This document shows, piece after piece, positions 12,533 to 22,085 of a stretch of 43,213 nucleotides of DNA. The DNA is from Deinococcus murrayi DSM 11303. GTDB lineage: Bacteria > Deinococcota > Deinococci > Deinococcales > Deinococcaceae. The notes below the pieces were generated by a model that made no database searches, was not told the DNA's origin, and saw only the letters and a list, made by a program, of their open reading frames with translations. A program made the translations under genes and the position numbers. Every line of letters begins with the position of its first letter. The first letter of the stretch is position 1. The stretch spans positions 52,501-95,713 of the forward strand of contig NZ_KI519505.1 in the NCBI RefSeq assembly GCF_000482805.1, read 5' to 3'.

Positions 12533-13462
12533 ATGCGGACGGTGACGGTAGGCACGCGCGGCAGCACGCTCGCGCTCGCGCAGACGCGGTGGGTGGTGGC
12601 CCGCCTAAAGGAGGAGTGGCCGGAGACGGATTTCCGCATCCAGACCATCAGCACGCAGGGTGACCGCAACCGCGGCAGCCTGGAGGTGATGGCCCAAAAG
12701 GGCGAAAAGGGGTTTTGGGTCAAGGAGATTGAAGACGCTCTGCTCGCGGGGCGCATCGACATCGCGGTGCATTCCCTCAAGGACCTGCCCACCGAGCAGC
12801 CGGAGGGCCTGGAGGTGGCCTCCATCCCCAAACGGGTGGACGCCCGCGACGTGCTCGTCGGTAAGGAAGGCATGAAGCGCCTCGCCGAGCTGCCCCAGGG
12901 GGCCAGGGTGGGCACGAGCAGCATTCGCCGCAAGGCCTTTTTGCGGGCCTACCGCCCCGACCTTCAGGTCGTCGACCTGCGCGGGAACATCGACACCCGC
13001 CTCGCCGCGCTGGGCACGGGCGAGTACGACGCCATCGTGCTCGCGGCGGCGGGCCTGATTCGCACCGAGCTGCGCCACCGCATCGACGAGTTTATTGAAC
13101 CGGACGTGCTGCTGCCCGCGCCGGGGCAGGGGGCGCTGGCCCTGGAGACCCGCGCCGACGACGACCTCACCATCGAGGTGGCCTACGCCATCCACGACCA
13201 CCTCACCGACGACCGGGTCACCGCTGAGCGCGAGTTCCTCGCTGGGCTGGGGGCGGGCTGCATGGCTCCGGTGGGGGCACACGCGACCGTGCAGGGCGGG
13301 CTGCTGACCCTGGAAGGCTGGGTGGGCGCGGTAGACGGCTCGAAGGTCATCCGCGCGACGAGTTCCGGCGACCCCGCCGAGTGCGCGGACCTGGGGGCCG
13401 AACTCGCCGCCGACATGCTCGCGCAGGGGGCCGCTGACCTCATCGCCGCGGCCCGCTCCTAA
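12533..13462 (+). CDS. hemC: Hydroxymethylbilane synthase (porphobilinogen deaminase) HemC
   Basis: A 309-residue enzyme that polymerises four porphobilinogens into hydroxymethylbilane for heme and other tetrapyrroles. Motifs: [16 protein letters not shown] at the N-terminus, [46 protein letters not shown]. The dipyrromethane cofactor cysteine is C243 in [13 protein letters not shown]. All expected catalytic residues (Asp in KDLP, the Arg cluster) are present and the length is normal. A small membrane protein and an asparaginase gene follow within 12 nt, so the three probably form one transcript, without obvious functional link. Confidence 0.95.
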   Translation: MRTVTVGTRGSTLALAQTRWVVARLKEEWPETDFRIQTISTQGDRNRGSLEVMAQKGEKGFWVKEIEDALLAGRIDIAVHSLKDLPTEQPEGLEVASIPKRVDARDVLVGKEGMKRLAELPQGARVGTSSIRRKAFLRAYRPDLQVVDLRGNIDTRLAALGTGEYDAIVLAAAGLIRTELRHRIDEFIEPDVLLPAPGQGALALETRADDDLTIEVAYAIHDHLTDDRVTAEREFLAGLGAGCMAPVGAHATVQGGLLTLEGWVGAVDGSKVIRATSSGDPAECADLGAELAADMLAQGAADLIAAARS

Positions 13463-13474
13463 GGGGCTGGCCCC

Positions 13475-13674
13475 GTGCGCTGGCGCGGCTGGCTCCGCCT
13501 CCTGGCGCTCGCCCTGCTCGCGGCGGGGCTGTGGTTCGGCATCGGGGTGTGGCAGCGCACCCGTGCGGGCTTGGAGTTCGAAGCGGCGGCCCGCGCCGAG
13601 CTGCCCCTCACCCTGGCGGTGTTCGTGCTCGCGGCGGTCTGGGTGCGGCTCTCAGACCGGGTGCGGGGGCGCAA

Positions 13675-13678
<4 letters not shown>
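13475..13678 (+). CDS. Small membrane protein, unknown function (67 aa)
   Basis: GTG-initiated; starts RWRGWLRLLALALLAAGLWF. Two predicted transmembrane helices (about 7-24 and 45-59) are separated by a short loop, TRAGLEFEAAARAELP. The end is basic (RVRGRK), suggesting both termini are cytoplasmic. An AGGGG lies 9 nt before the GTG as a possible ribosome-binding site. It starts 12 nt after hemC and its stop overlaps the ATG of the asparaginase gene (ATGA), which supports it being translated. No family recognised; homologs in the same position in other genomes would confirm it. Confidence 0.65.
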
Positions 13679-14657
<979 letters not shown>

Positions 14658-14661
<4 letters not shown>

Positions 14662-14678
14662 GGCGGGTGCACCCTCAG
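14658..14678. terminator. Hairpin between convergent ansA and SDR genes (weak, no T tract)
   Basis: CTGAGG (14658-14663) and CCTCAG (14673-14678) pair around a 9-nt loop, spanning both stop codons. It may limit read-through in either direction, but it lacks the T run of a standard terminator. Confidence 0.35.
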
Positions 14679-15406
14679 AGGTTCCAGCCCCCTGCCACTT
14701 CCAGCTCCTGCCCGGTCACGTAGTCACTGGCCCGCACGAAGTACAGGGCGGCGTCCACGAGTTCTTCCACCGTGCCCACCCGCCCGGCGGGAATCTCACG
14801 CAGGGGCTGGCTGACCGACGTCTCGATGACCCCCGGCGACACCACATTCACGCTGACGCCCGTGCCCGCCAGCACCCGCCCCAGCGCGTGCGAGAGGTGC
14901 AGCACCCCCGCTTTGGCGATGGCATAGGGCACGATGCCGGGCCGGGCGACGAGATGCCGTGCCCCCGCGTACCCCAGGTTGACGATGCGCCCAAACCCCG
15001 CTTCCCGCATCAGCGGCGCGGCGGCCTGACAGGTGGCGAAGGTGGCGGTGAGGTTGCTGCCCAGCATGTCGCCCCATTCCGCGTCGGTGGTCTCCAGCAG
15101 CGGCTTATGCACGTAGTTGCCCACGTTGTTCACGAGCACGGCGAGGCCCCGACCCGCAAAGGCCCCGTGGGCCGCCGCGACCAGCGCCCGCGCCTGCGCG
15201 GGGTCGGTGAGGTCGGCCCGCAGGGTGGTCGCGGGCACACCCTGTTCTTCGCAGCGCCGCGCGGTTTCCTGCGCGTCGGCCTCGCTGGAGCGGTAGTGGA
15301 CGGCGACCGCGTACCCTTCCCCCGCCAGCGCGACCGCCAGCGCCCGCCCGATGCCCCGCGCCGCGCCCGTCACCAGGGCGGTGCCCCGCCGCCCCGGCCC
15401 GCTCAC
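14675..15406 (-). CDS. Short-chain dehydrogenase/reductase (SDR), FabG-like
   Basis: About 243 residues. The NAD(P)-binding motif [19 protein letters not shown] (T-G-x3-G-x-G) is followed by HYRSSEADA, which favours [19 protein letters not shown] is the NNAG-like strand and YAIAKAG (YxxxK) supplies the catalytic Tyr and Lys. The serine normally found about 13 residues before the Tyr is not evident: that stretch is [16 protein letters not shown]. Substrate unknown. GTG 15406 overlaps the upstream Nudix stop (GTGA) and has GGGAGG 4 nt ahead; ATG 15409 is also possible but has almost no SD spacing. It is co-transcribed with the Nudix gene. Confidence 0.85.
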   Translation of the reverse strand: MSGPGRRGTALVTGAARGIGRALAVALAGEGYAVAVHYRSSEADAQETARRCEEQGVPATTLRADLTDPAQARALVAAAHGAFAGRGLAVLVNNVGNYVHKPLLETTDAEWGDMLGSNLTATFATCQAAAPLMREAGFGRIVNLGYAGARHLVARPGIVPYAIAKAGVLHLSHALGRVLAGTGVSVNVVSPGVIETSVSQPLREIPAGRVGTVEELVDAALYFVRASDYVTGQELEVAGGWNL

Positions 15407-15810
15407 CATGCCTCCCGCTGGGCCAGCTCCACCAGCGTCCGGGTGTAAGAGTTCAGCGGCAGGCTCAGGGCCTCCTCCAGGGTGGCCCACGACCAGTCCA
15501 CGATTTCTTCATTGGGCGTGACCGTCAGCGAGTCCGTGCGGGCAAAGAAGTCCACCAGCAGCAGGTGGGCGGGCTTATGGAACTCCGGACTGAGGACCGC
15601 CTCCTGCGTCTGGGCGTAGCGCACCCCGCTGAGGGTCAGGCCCGTCTCCTCCCGGAACTCGCGCCGGAGGGCAGCTTCTAGCGTCTCGCCCCAGTCTACC
15701 TTGCCGCCGGGCACCCCCCAGGCCCCGCGCCACTTCGTCGTCTGGACCAGCAGCACCCGCTCTCCCGGTCCCCACACCAGCGCTCCCACGCACACGACGG
15801 GTCTGTCCAT
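15403..15810 (-). CDS. Nudix hydrolase (MutT-like, 135 aa)
   Basis: A compact single-domain Nudix hydrolase. The Nudix box begins [20 protein letters not shown] (about residues 36-55), continues with ETGL and has all metal-binding glutamates. [16 protein letters not shown] precedes it and the C-terminal part is [14 protein letters not shown]. The size suits hydrolysis of a nucleoside diphosphate-X substrate such as oxidised dNTPs. Expanded Nudix families are a Deinococcus trait, but the substrate cannot be read from sequence. ATG 15810 lies 7 nt after TACCCT (leaderless), so a longer frame upstream is rejected. The SDR gene is coupled downstream. Confidence 0.88.
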   Translation of the reverse strand: MDRPVVCVGALVWGPGERVLLVQTTKWRGAWGVPGGKVDWGETLEAALRREFREETGLTLSGVRYAQTQEAVLSPEFHKPAHLLLVDFFARTDSLTVTPNEEIVDWSWATLEEALSLPLNSYTRTLVELAQREAW

Positions 15811-15817
15811 GGGGAGC

Positions 15818-15823
15818 AGGGTA
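15818..15823 (-). promoter_or_regulatory. -10 element of leaderless Nudix-SDR promoter
   Basis: TACCCT on the minus strand, 7 nt before ATG 15810. Confidence 0.6.
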
Positions 15824-15859
15824 CGGTGTGGGTGGAGGGGACGGGGCAGAATCAAAGGG

Positions 15860-16348
15860 ATGGACTGGCCTTCGCTGCTGATTCTTGTCCCGGCGGTTGT
15901 TCTGGGATTGATGCTGGCTGAGCGTATCGAGCGGCGGCGCGACGACCTACCTGTCCTGCGATTGCTGGCAGAACTGCTGGGCCTGTACCTGCTCATCGGC
16001 GTGGCGCTGGCCGCCGTATGGCTGATCTTCGGCGGTGAGGACGACCTGCCCAGTCCCCTGGCTTTCGCCCTGATCGGGATTCCGGCGATGTCGCGGTGGG
16101 CAGAGGCGCCAACCATCCGGGCGCTGGCCCTGCCACTGCGCTGGACGGTGCTGGGCGCAGTCCTGCTGCTGCCGCTGCTGGGAGTGAGGGTGGGGACTGC
16201 GCTGCTGCGGCCCGCATCTTGGGGGGCGGCCCTGGCGCTGCTGCCCTGGGCGGCCGCGCTGGGAGCCGCCTCTGGTCTGATTGCCCTGCTGTGGACGTGG
16301 CTGGAGCGGGTGTGGGTTCTCCCGGCACGGGGGCAGGGGGGAAAATGA
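15860..16348 (+). CDS. Integral membrane protein, unknown function (162 aa)
   Basis: Starts [21 protein letters not shown]. Four or five hydrophobic segments are visible (about 5-19, 38-56, 66-76, 92-108 and 118-145), with a charged patch ERIERRRDD after the first. No motif of a known transporter or enzyme is visible. It is followed after 4 nt by another membrane-protein gene of similar size, so the pair is likely an operon and may act together. An intact GCGGCCGC lies inside the gene at 16250-16257, relevant to the restriction system described below. Confidence 0.65.
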   Translation: MDWPSLLILVPAVVLGLMLAERIERRRDDLPVLRLLAELLGLYLLIGVALAAVWLIFGGEDDLPSPLAFALIGIPAMSRWAEAPTIRALALPLRWTVLGAVLLLPLLGVRVGTALLRPASWGAALALLPWAAALGAASGLIALLWTWLERVWVLPARGQGGK

Positions 16349-16352
16349 CCCC

Positions 16353-16871
16353 ATGACCTGGAACTGGCCCCTCCTGCTGGGCTTCGCGCTGCTCGTCCTG
16401 CTGCGGGTCTGGGCCGAAGCGTGGCTGAGGCGGCAACCCTCCCCGCCGCTGGGGCGGGTGCTCGCGGTGCTGGGTGGAGGAACGCTGGCGCTGGCCCTGG
16501 GACTGGCCGCGCTGGGGGGACGCTGGCCAGGGTTGCTGCCCGCGGTGCCCGTCCTGAGCGTGCTGGGCGGTTTTTCCCTGAGCTGGCTGCTGGGGCGGGC
16601 CGCGGGGGTCCGGCAGCTTCCCCTGCTGGGGCGCGTGGGCCTGTACGCGCTCGCAGCGGTGTGGCCGGGGGCGGCCCTCACCCTCTGGGCGGCGCTGCTG
16701 ACGCCCGCATTCGGGGCCGAGCTGGGCGCAGCGCTCGCCCGGACGCAGGCACTGGCCCTGGGGTCTGGCCTCTTCGTGCTGGTTTGGGAAGGGTCGGGGG
16801 CGCTCTTGCAGCTGCTGCGGGGGCGCTGGGTCCTCCCCGGTCCTGGCGAGCGTTCCTCTCCCGACCGCTGA
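16353..16871 (+). CDS. Integral membrane protein, unknown function (172 aa)
   Basis: Starts [19 protein letters not shown]. Roughly five hydrophobic helices rich in Leu, Ala and Gly are separated by short Arg-containing turns ([17 protein letters not shown]). The hydrophilic C-terminus ends [10 protein letters not shown]. No recognised domain. It sits 4 nt after the previous membrane gene, with similar topology and composition, so the two may be diverged duplicates or partners. It is convergent with the fused ABC gene; the two stops are separated by only a few bases. Confidence 0.65.
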   Translation: MTWNWPLLLGFALLVLLRVWAEAWLRRQPSPPLGRVLAVLGGGTLALALGLAALGGRWPGLLPAVPVLSVLGGFSLSWLLGRAAGVRQLPLLGRVGLYALAAVWPGAALTLWAALLTPAFGAELGAALARTQALALGSGLFVLVWEGSGALLQLLRGRWVLPGPGERSSPDR

Positions 16872-16874
16872 CCC

Positions 16875-18383
16875 CTACTGTGCCCGCCGGTGGCGCAGCA
16901 CCCGGCGTTCCAGCGCCGTGACCGCGAGATACAGCGCCACCCCCAGCGCGACGAGCAGAGCGATGGCCGCGAACTGCCGGGGCGTGTCGTAGTAGGCGCG
17001 GGCCTGGTTGACCGCGAAGCCCAGCCCCGGCTGGTTGCTCACGAACTCCCACACGACCGCCCCGATCAAGGCCAGCGAGAGCGCCAGCCGCAGCCCCCCC
17101 AGCATGACCGGGAGGGCCGAGGGCAGCTCCAGCCGGGTCAGCCGCTGCCAGGGAGAGGCCCGCAGGGTGGAGAAGAGTTCGTGGTCGGTGCGCCGGACCT
17201 CGCGCACCCCGACGATGGTGGCGACCATGACCGGGTAGAGGGCCGAGAGCGCACTCACCAGCACCGCCGGAACGCGCCCGAAGCCGAACCAGGTCATCAG
17301 CAGCGGGGCCAGCACCACGATGGGCGTGCTCTGCGCCGCGACCACGAAGGGACTGAGCAGCCGTTCGAGCGTGCGCGACTTGCCCAGCGGGTAGCCGATC
17401 AGGGCACCCGCCAGCGACCCCAGCAATGCCCCCGCGAGGGTGACCCCGGCGGTCGCCCCCGCAAACGACAGGAACTCCCCCGGCGTGGCCCGCAGCTCGG
17501 CCCACACCCCCCCCGGCGAGGGCAGCAGCAGCGGCTGGCCCAGCGCCCGCGCCGCCAGCTCCCACAGGGCCAGTCCGCCCAGGACCGCGCCCAGCGGGGC
17601 AAGCAGGCCGGGGTCCAGCCGCGCCGGGGGGTCCGGGCGCAGCCGGGTGGAGTCACCCGTGCCCAGGAGGTTGCGCAGCCGCGCCTCCAGGCCGTCGGTG
17701 TAGGCGGTCACCCGGCCTTCGCCCCGCGTGCTCAGTTCGTCCACCACTCGCCCGCCCCGCAGCACAATCACCCGGTCGGCGAGCCACACCGCTTCCCGGA
17801 TGGAGTGGGTCACGAGGACGGTGGTCCGCCCGGTCTTGTCGTGGAGGTGGCGCAGCTCGGCGTTAAAGCGCTCGCGGACCAGGGCGTCAAGCGCGGCAAA
17901 GGGTTCGTCCAAGAGCAGCACGTCGCTGCTTTGCGCCAGAGCGCGGGCGAGTGCCACCCGCGCCCGCATCCCCCCCGAAAGCTGCGCCGGGTAGTAGCCC
18001 GCGTAGCCCTCCAGCCCGACGAGCCGCAGCGCCTCGCCCGCCTCCAGCCCCCCGCCTGCGCCGAGGTCGTGCGGCAGGGCCACGTTCCGCAGCGCGGTAC
18101 GCCAGGGCAGCAGGCGGTCATCCTGAAACATGAGTGCGGGCGCAGAAGCGACCTTGACCTGCCCCTCCTGCGGGCGCAGCAGCCCCGCCAGCACCCGCAG
18201 CAGCGTGCTCTTGCCGCTCCCCGACGGCCCGATAATCGCCAGAAACTCGCCGTGGGGCACCGCCAGCGTCACGTCCTCCAGGACGGTCTGTCCGCCCAGC
18301 CGCAGCGTCACGTGGGTCAGGCGAATGGCGAGTTGACCCTCGCCCGTGCCGACCTCCGGCTCCGTGCCGCCGAGCCGACTCAC
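16875..18383 (-). CDS. Fused ABC transporter: NitT/TauT-type ATPase + permease in one chain
   Basis: A 502-residue protein joining two normally separate subunits. Residues about 18-235 are an ABC ATPase: Walker [10 protein letters not shown] (52-60), Q-loop Q87, signature LSGGM (135-139), Walker B with D159-E160, and H-loop H193. Residues about 250-500 form a BPD_transp_1 permease of the SsuC/TauC/ThiX type. Its EAA loop ([22 protein letters not shown]) contacts the ATPase. The family imports sulfonates, taurine, nitrate, or thiamine precursors. No solute-binding protein lies nearby, so the substrate is unknown. GTG 18383 overlaps the DMT-transporter stop (GTGA). Confidence 0.88.
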   Translation of the reverse strand: MSRLGGTEPEVGTGEGQLAIRLTHVTLRLGGQTVLEDVTLAVPHGEFLAIIGPSGSGKSTLLRVLAGLLRPQEGQVKVASAPALMFQDDRLLPWRTALRNVALPHDLGAGGGLEAGEALRLVGLEGYAGYYPAQLSGGMRARVALARALAQSSDVLLLDEPFAALDALVRERFNAELRHLHDKTGRTTVLVTHSIREAVWLADRVIVLRGGRVVDELSTRGEGRVTAYTDGLEARLRNLLGTGDSTRLRPDPPARLDPGLLAPLGAVLGGLALWELAARALGQPLLLPSPGGVWAELRATPGEFLSFAGATAGVTLAGALLGSLAGALIGYPLGKSRTLERLLSPFVVAAQSTPIVVLAPLLMTWFGFGRVPAVLVSALSALYPVMVATIVGVREVRRTDHELFSTLRASPWQRLTRLELPSALPVMLGGLRLALSLALIGAVVWEFVSNQPGLGFAVNQARAYYDTPRQFAAIALLVALGVALYLAVTALERRVLRHRRAQ

Positions 18384-19282
18384 GCGCCGGGCCTCCCCCG
18401 CGTATTCACGAGCACCACGCCCGCAAGCGCGACCGCGCCCCCCAGCAGCGTGAGCAGCGTGGGCACCTCGCCCAGCCACAACCACGCGACGAGCACGGCA
18501 AACACGGGCGAGACGTAGAGGAAGGAGGTCGCCGCGCTTGCTCCCACCCGTGACAGCGCGTAGGTCCAGGTCAGGTAGGCCAGTGCCGCCGGAAAGAGGC
18601 CGATGTAAAGCACGGCGAGGTGCGCTTCCAGCGGTGCCCGCACGAGTTCGGCCCCGAAGCCCGGCAGAAAGACGAGCAGCGGCAGTGTTCCCGCGAGGAT
18701 GCTCCAGACCGTGAAGGGAAGGGGTCCCATGCGCGAGAGCAGCGGCTTCTGGAAAACGAAGTACAGGCTGGTAAAAAGGGCCGCCGCCAGAATCAGCCCC
18801 GCACCCCCCAGGGCACCGGCCCCGCCCTCCCCACCCTGTCCCAGCACGAGGAGGGCCACCCCGCCGAAGCTCACCCCAGTGCCCAGCCAGCCCAGAGCAT
18901 TGAGGCGCTCGCCCGCAAATCGGGTGGCCAACAGCGCGGTAAACACCGGTCCCGCCGCAATCATCAGGCTGGCGGTCCCGGCGGGCACGTGGACTTCGCC
19001 GTAGTTCAGGCAGACGTGGTAGAGGGTGATGCCCAAAAGGCTCAGGCCGAACAGCGGCCCTAAGTCTTCGCGGCGGGGGGGCGGAATCCGCGCGACCAGG
19101 GCGTACAGGGCGAGGGCCGCCGCTGCCACCAAAAAGCGGTAGAGGGTGAGGTGCCCCGGCGAAAAAGCCTGGAGGCCCGCCCGAATGCCCGCAAACGCGG
19201 ACGCCCAGAACATGACCGTGACCAGCAGGGCACCCAGCGAGAGGGGGTCCAAGCGGCCCGTTCGGAGTGCCCGCGTCGTCAT
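18380..19282 (-). CDS. DMT-superfamily (EamA) transporter
   Basis: A 300-residue membrane protein with ten hydrophobic helices in two homologous EamA halves. The first half begins [23 protein letters not shown]; the second begins [25 protein letters not shown]. The [32 protein letters not shown] block is the EamA C-terminal signature. Such proteins usually export amino acids, metabolites or drugs; the substrate is not readable. Leaderless start: TAGGCT ends 7 nt before ATG 19282. The fused ABC gene is coupled directly downstream, so an exporter and a likely importer share a transcript. Confidence 0.88.
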   Translation of the reverse strand: MTTRALRTGRLDPLSLGALLVTVMFWASAFAGIRAGLQAFSPGHLTLYRFLVAAAALALYALVARIPPPRREDLGPLFGLSLLGITLYHVCLNYGEVHVPAGTASLMIAAGPVFTALLATRFAGERLNALGWLGTGVSFGGVALLVLGQGGEGGAGALGGAGLILAAALFTSLYFVFQKPLLSRMGPLPFTVWSILAGTLPLLVFLPGFGAELVRAPLEAHLAVLYIGLFPAALAYLTWTYALSRVGASAATSFLYVSPVFAVLVAWLWLGEVPTLLTLLGGAVALAGVVLVNTRGRPGA

Positions 19283-19289
19283 GCGGGCC

Positions 19290-19295
19290 AGCCTA
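19290..19295 (-). promoter_or_regulatory. -10 element of leaderless DMT-ABC promoter
   Basis: TAGGCT on the minus strand, 7 nt before ATG 19282. Confidence 0.6.
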
Positions 19296-19403
19296 GCGCG
19301 GCCCCAGCCTGAGCGTGAGCGGCCCGTCAAGGCGAGCACATCCGCCCCCCACTGCCCAGCCGTGAGCATGGGCAGGAGAAGTCTGACCCCAGGAGGTCTC
19401 AGC

Positions 19404-19739
19404 ATGGACGACCGCAACAACAACGGCAAGACTGACCCCGGCACCCACGGCGCGTCTTACATGGGCGCGGACAGCACTCCGGACACGAATACCAACCTTG
19501 ACCCGTCGGCTCCCGGCGGCCCCCAAACGGCGGCCGACCGCGAGGCTGCGGGGGAAGTCACCGAGCAGCACGCGCAGGGGGGTCTTGCGGGTGGGCTGGC
19601 CGCCACCCCCGACCCCACTCGCCAGAACGACAACAGCGGGATGCTGCAACCTGGCCTGACCGCCCGTGACGAGGATGCGGACGGGGCCGACATCATCGGC
19701 CAGAGCGGAAATGACCGCAATGACCCCCGCTCGCCTTAA
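19404..19739 (+). CDS. Small hydrophilic, probably disordered protein (111 aa)
   Basis: Starts [13 protein letters not shown]. The whole sequence is Asp, Asn, Gly, Thr, Gln and Pro rich with almost no hydrophobic core, no Cys, and no Trp or Phe; it is strongly acidic. This composition resembles hydrophilin or stress-protectant type proteins, but I recognise no family. It has a strong Shine-Dalgarno AGGAGG (19391-19396), 7 nt before the ATG, unlike the leaderless genes around it, which suggests abundant expression. A gene for an SRPBCC-domain protein follows with its own -10 and SD. Role unknown. Confidence 0.65.
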   Translation: MDDRNNNGKTDPGTHGASYMGADSTPDTNTNLDPSAPGGPQTAADREAAGEVTEQHAQGGLAGGLAATPDPTRQNDNSGMLQPGLTARDEDADGADIIGQSGNDRNDPRSP

Positions 19740-19784
19740 ATGTGAGTTGGGCGAGGATTAACCCAAGCTCAAGGACCGGGGGCC

Positions 19785-19790
19785 TAGACT
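19785..19790 (+). promoter_or_regulatory. -10 element of SRPBCC gene promoter
   Basis: TAGACT, followed by a leader of about 20 nt that contains the SD GGAGGAG, then ATG 19814. A leadered, not leaderless, mRNA. Confidence 0.45.
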
Positions 19791-19813
19791 GCTCGGTACG
19801 GAGGAGAACAGCC

Positions 19814-20476
19814 ATGAGTGGATACGACAACAGCGCGAGCAAGAGCATGGACCAGGGCCGCCTCATCAGCAGCGCGGCGGGTGCCGCCCTGATGATTCTG
19901 GGCCTGCGCAAGAAGGGCCTGCTGGGCCTGCTGATGGCGGGCGCGGGCGGTTACCTCGCCTACCGGGGTGCAACGGGCAATGACCCGGTGATGTCGGCGG
20001 CGGGCCTGAGCGGCAACGCGAACGCCGCCAAGCCCATCTTTGTGGAGCACAGCGTGGTGATAGACCGCCCCCCCCAGCAGGTCTACGACTACTGGCGCAA
20101 GCTGGAAAACCTGCCCCACATCATGAGCCACCTGGAGAGTGTGACCGTGCTCGACGAGCGCCGCAGCCGCTGGGTCGCCAAGGCCCCGCTGGGCACCCAC
20201 GTCGAGTGGGAAGCCGAAATCGTCAACGACAAGCCTGGCGAGCGCATCGGCTGGCACAGCCTCCCCGGCGCGACCGTGGATAACGCGGGCAGCGTGCAGT
20301 TCGAGAGTCTCCCCAGCGGCGGCACCCGCATCCACGTTGCTCTGTCCTATCGCCCGCCCGCCGGGGCGCTGGGCGCCGCGGTCGCCAAGCTGTTCGGCGA
20401 GGAACCCAGCCAGCAGATTGCCGAAGACCTCCAGAAGTTCAAGCAGACCTTTGAGGGTGCGAATCCGGTTCACTGA
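19814..20476 (+). CDS. Membrane-anchored SRPBCC (START/cyclase-dehydrase-like) protein
   Basis: 220 residues. The N-terminal part contains a hydrophobic glycine-rich segment ([38 protein letters not shown], written here only by its extent, about 15-53), a DUF2892-like membrane hairpin. Residues about 75-205 form an SRPBCC domain beginning [20 protein letters not shown] and containing [16 protein letters not shown] and [11 protein letters not shown]. Such proteins bind hydrophobic ligands in a deep cavity; no ligand is known. Good SD GGAGGAG precedes the ATG. A GC hairpin follows the stop. Confidence 0.75.
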   Translation: MSGYDNSASKSMDQGRLISSAAGAALMILGLRKKGLLGLLMAGAGGYLAYRGATGNDPVMSAAGLSGNANAAKPIFVEHSVVIDRPPQQVYDYWRKLENLPHIMSHLESVTVLDERRSRWVAKAPLGTHVEWEAEIVNDKPGERIGWHSLPGATVDNAGSVQFESLPSGGTRIHVALSYRPPAGALGAAVAKLFGEEPSQQIAEDLQKFKQTFEGANPVH

Positions 20477-20490
20477 GCTTTCAAGCGAGG

Positions 20491-20521
20491 GGGGCGGCCT
20501 TCCCAGTGTGGGGGCCGCCCC
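20491..20521 (+). terminator. Hairpin terminator after the SRPBCC gene
   Basis: GGGGCGGCC and GGCCGCCCC (20513-20521) form a 9-bp GC stem. Only a short pyrimidine run follows, so termination may be partial. It lies between convergent genes. Confidence 0.5.
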
Positions 20522-20538
20522 TTCCTGACGCGCTACGC

Positions 20539-21009
20539 TTACCACTCCAAGTCGTAGTTGCTAAAGGGCCGGGTTTGCGAAACGGTCGTGCCCTCAAAGC
20601 GGTTCCAGCCCCGCTTGACCGTGAAGCCGAAGAAGGTGGTGTCCGAGGTCGCGTAAATCAGGCCGCGGTTGGCGCGTCGGGTGCGGGGTTCGTTCGCGTC
20701 GAACTTCTTGTTGCCGTTGAGGTCCACGTAGGCCAGGACCTCGTACACGCCCGCCCCCGCCGTGTCGGGCAGCGAGATGGAGTACACCCGCTTCTGGGGG
20801 TTAAAGGTGCCGATGTCGAGCTGGTCGACCGCGTTGTTCTCGTAGCCCGTGCCCGTTAGACCGACAAGCGCGATGCGGACATTGCCCGTCTGGGGCTGGT
20901 TGCCGCGAATCGTTCCGGTCACGTCGCCGCGGGGAAACCCCAACAGCCCGCAAGACGCCAGCGCGAGGGGAAGGCCGAGGGCCAGGGCCGCCTTGTTCAT
21001 GGGCTGCAT
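20539..21009 (-). CDS. Predicted lipoprotein, unknown function
   Basis: 156 residues. The signal MNKAALALGLPLALASC carries a lipobox LASC, so Cys20 would be lipidated and the protein anchored in the membrane facing the periplasm. The mature part is beta-rich with Gly/Thr repeats (TGTIRGNQPQTGNVRIALVGLTGTG). It contains DLNGNKKFDANEP, a calcium-binding dockerin/EF-hand-like DxNxNxxxD loop. This suggests a carboxypeptidase-regulatory-like or metal-binding fold, which I cannot confirm. ATG 21009 is preferred because TAGGCT ends 6 nt upstream (leaderless), although ATG 21000 would also give a good signal peptide. Confidence 0.75.
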   Translation of the reverse strand: MQPMNKAALALGLPLALASCGLLGFPRGDVTGTIRGNQPQTGNVRIALVGLTGTGYENNAVDQLDIGTFNPQKRVYSISLPDTAGAGVYEVLAYVDLNGNKKFDANEPRTRRANRGLIYATSDTTFFGFTVKRGWNRFEGTTVSQTRPFSNYDLEW

Positions 21010-21015
21010 GCCCGG

Positions 21016-21021
21016 AGCCTA
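21016..21021 (-). promoter_or_regulatory. -10 element of leaderless lipoprotein promoter
   Basis: TAGGCT on the minus strand, 6 nt before ATG 21009. Confidence 0.6.
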
Positions 21022-21053
21022 AGCGGACCGGGCCGCCGCGGGGTAGGGGGCGG

Positions 21054-21371
21054 CTAAACGTCCGGTGAAGATGGACCGTCCGCAGTCCCTTCCGCCCCCG
21101 CCTCCACCACCGTCAGCGAGCGCAGGGTTGCTCCCTGGTGCCAGCCGTACTGCGGGTCACGCAGGCCGAGCGCTTCCGCGACGGCGCGGGCGGTGCTGGG
21201 GTCGGGTTCTCCCTCCAGGCAAAACAGCAGGAACTTGCGCCCGCCGGGGCCAATGCGGATAAACAGGTTCTCGCCCAGTTCGAGCTGCTGGGTGCGGCCC
21301 AGCTTCTGGGCGCGGCCCTGCGCGTAGCGCAGCGCGTCGCGGATGCGGACGGTGACGGTGGGGTGGCTCAT
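21054..21371 (-). CDS. Small conserved-type hypothetical protein (105 aa)
   Basis: Begins [19 protein letters not shown]. The compact core has one Cys ([11 protein letters not shown]) and no membrane segment; the C-terminal 20 residues are low-complexity. No domain recognised. Its ATG overlaps the stop of the TetR-family gene (ATGA, 21368-21371), so it is co-transcribed and coupled to the regulator. This suggests a functional link with whatever the regulator senses, but nothing in the sequence shows which. Confidence 0.65.
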   Translation of the reverse strand: MSHPTVTVRIRDALRYAQGRAQKLGRTQQLELGENLFIRIGPGGRKFLLFCLEGEPDPSTARAVAEALGLRDPQYGWHQGATLRSLTVVEAGAEGTADGPSSPDV

Positions 21372-22015
21372 GGGGTCGCCTCCTGCGGGGGTGGGCGCAG
21401 GCCGCCGAGCAGCAGGTCGGCGTAGCGGCTCGCCACCTCGCGGGGACTCAGCCGCCCGCCGGGGCGGTACCAGGTATAAGCCCAGTTCACCGCCGAGAGA
21501 ATCAGGTTGGCGGTCATCTTCACGTCGAGGTCAGCGCGGAAGACCCCCTCGCGGATGCCCTGGGCGACCAGTTCCCGGTAAAAGGCCTCGGTCGTGTCGC
21601 GCCACTGGGTGACGCGGGCGTAGGCCTCCGGCGAGAGGTGCTTCCACTCATGAAAAAAAACGGTGGCGCTTTCCAGGTTGTCCGCGACCACCGTGAGGTG
21701 CCGGGCCATCGCTTCTCGCAGCCGCGTATCGGCGGGGCGTGGGTCACTCGCCAGGTCGAGGAGGGCCGCTTCAAACTGCCGAGCGGCTCCCTCCACAATC
21801 TCAATCAAGAGGGCCTCTTTGCTGCTGATGTGCGCGTAGAGGCTGCCCCCCTGCATCCCCAGCTCGGCGGCGAGGTCGCGCATGCTCGCCCCGTGGTAGC
21901 CCCGCTCGGAAAACAGGCGGCTGGCGACTTCGTGAATCTGCTCGCGGCGCGACCTCGCCGGACCGGGAGAGGCCGTCTTCTCTGGGGCAGGAGGGGCAGG
22001 AGGAGAGTCCGTCAT
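21368..22015 (-). CDS. TetR/AcrR-family transcriptional regulator
   Basis: 215 residues. After a Pro/Ala-rich N-terminus, the HTH domain (about 22-68) reads [20 protein letters not shown], then [22 protein letters not shown], a classic TetR pattern. The C-terminal ligand-binding part resembles FadR/YsiA-type regulators of fatty-acid degradation (TYWW-like ending [10 protein letters not shown]), but this is a visual impression. It diverges from hisC with a 70-bp gap where it may bind. A -10 TACCCT lies 24 nt before the ATG; no SD is visible. Confidence 0.85.
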   Translation of the reverse strand: MTDSPPAPPAPEKTASPGPARSRREQIHEVASRLFSERGYHGASMRDLAAELGMQGGSLYAHISSKEALLIEIVEGAARQFEAALLDLASDPRPADTRLREAMARHLTVVADNLESATVFFHEWKHLSPEAYARVTQWRDTTEAFYRELVAQGIREGVFRADLDVKMTANLILSAVNWAYTWYRPGGRLSPREVASRYADLLLGGLRPPPQEATP

Positions 22016-22039
22016 GGGGGGACGCGGCGGCGTGGGGGC

Positions 22040-22078
22040 AGGGTAGCACGGTGCTGCGGGGAGGCAGGGTGCTAGAAC
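22040..22078. promoter_or_regulatory. Divergent promoter region tetR / hisC
   Basis: Minus: TACCCT at 22040-22045, 24 nt before the tetR-family ATG. Plus: TAGAAC at 22073-22078, 7 nt before the hisC ATG (leaderless, one base off the usual pattern). Confidence 0.45.
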
Positions 22079-22085
22079 GGACAGT

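Noticed and set aside
16890..18518. Long open frame (542 codons) on the plus strand opposite the fused ABC gene
   Set aside because: It is antisense to a protein with intact Walker, signature and permease motifs. Its translation is Arg/Gln/Gly/Pro-rich low complexity, a common result of high third-position GC.
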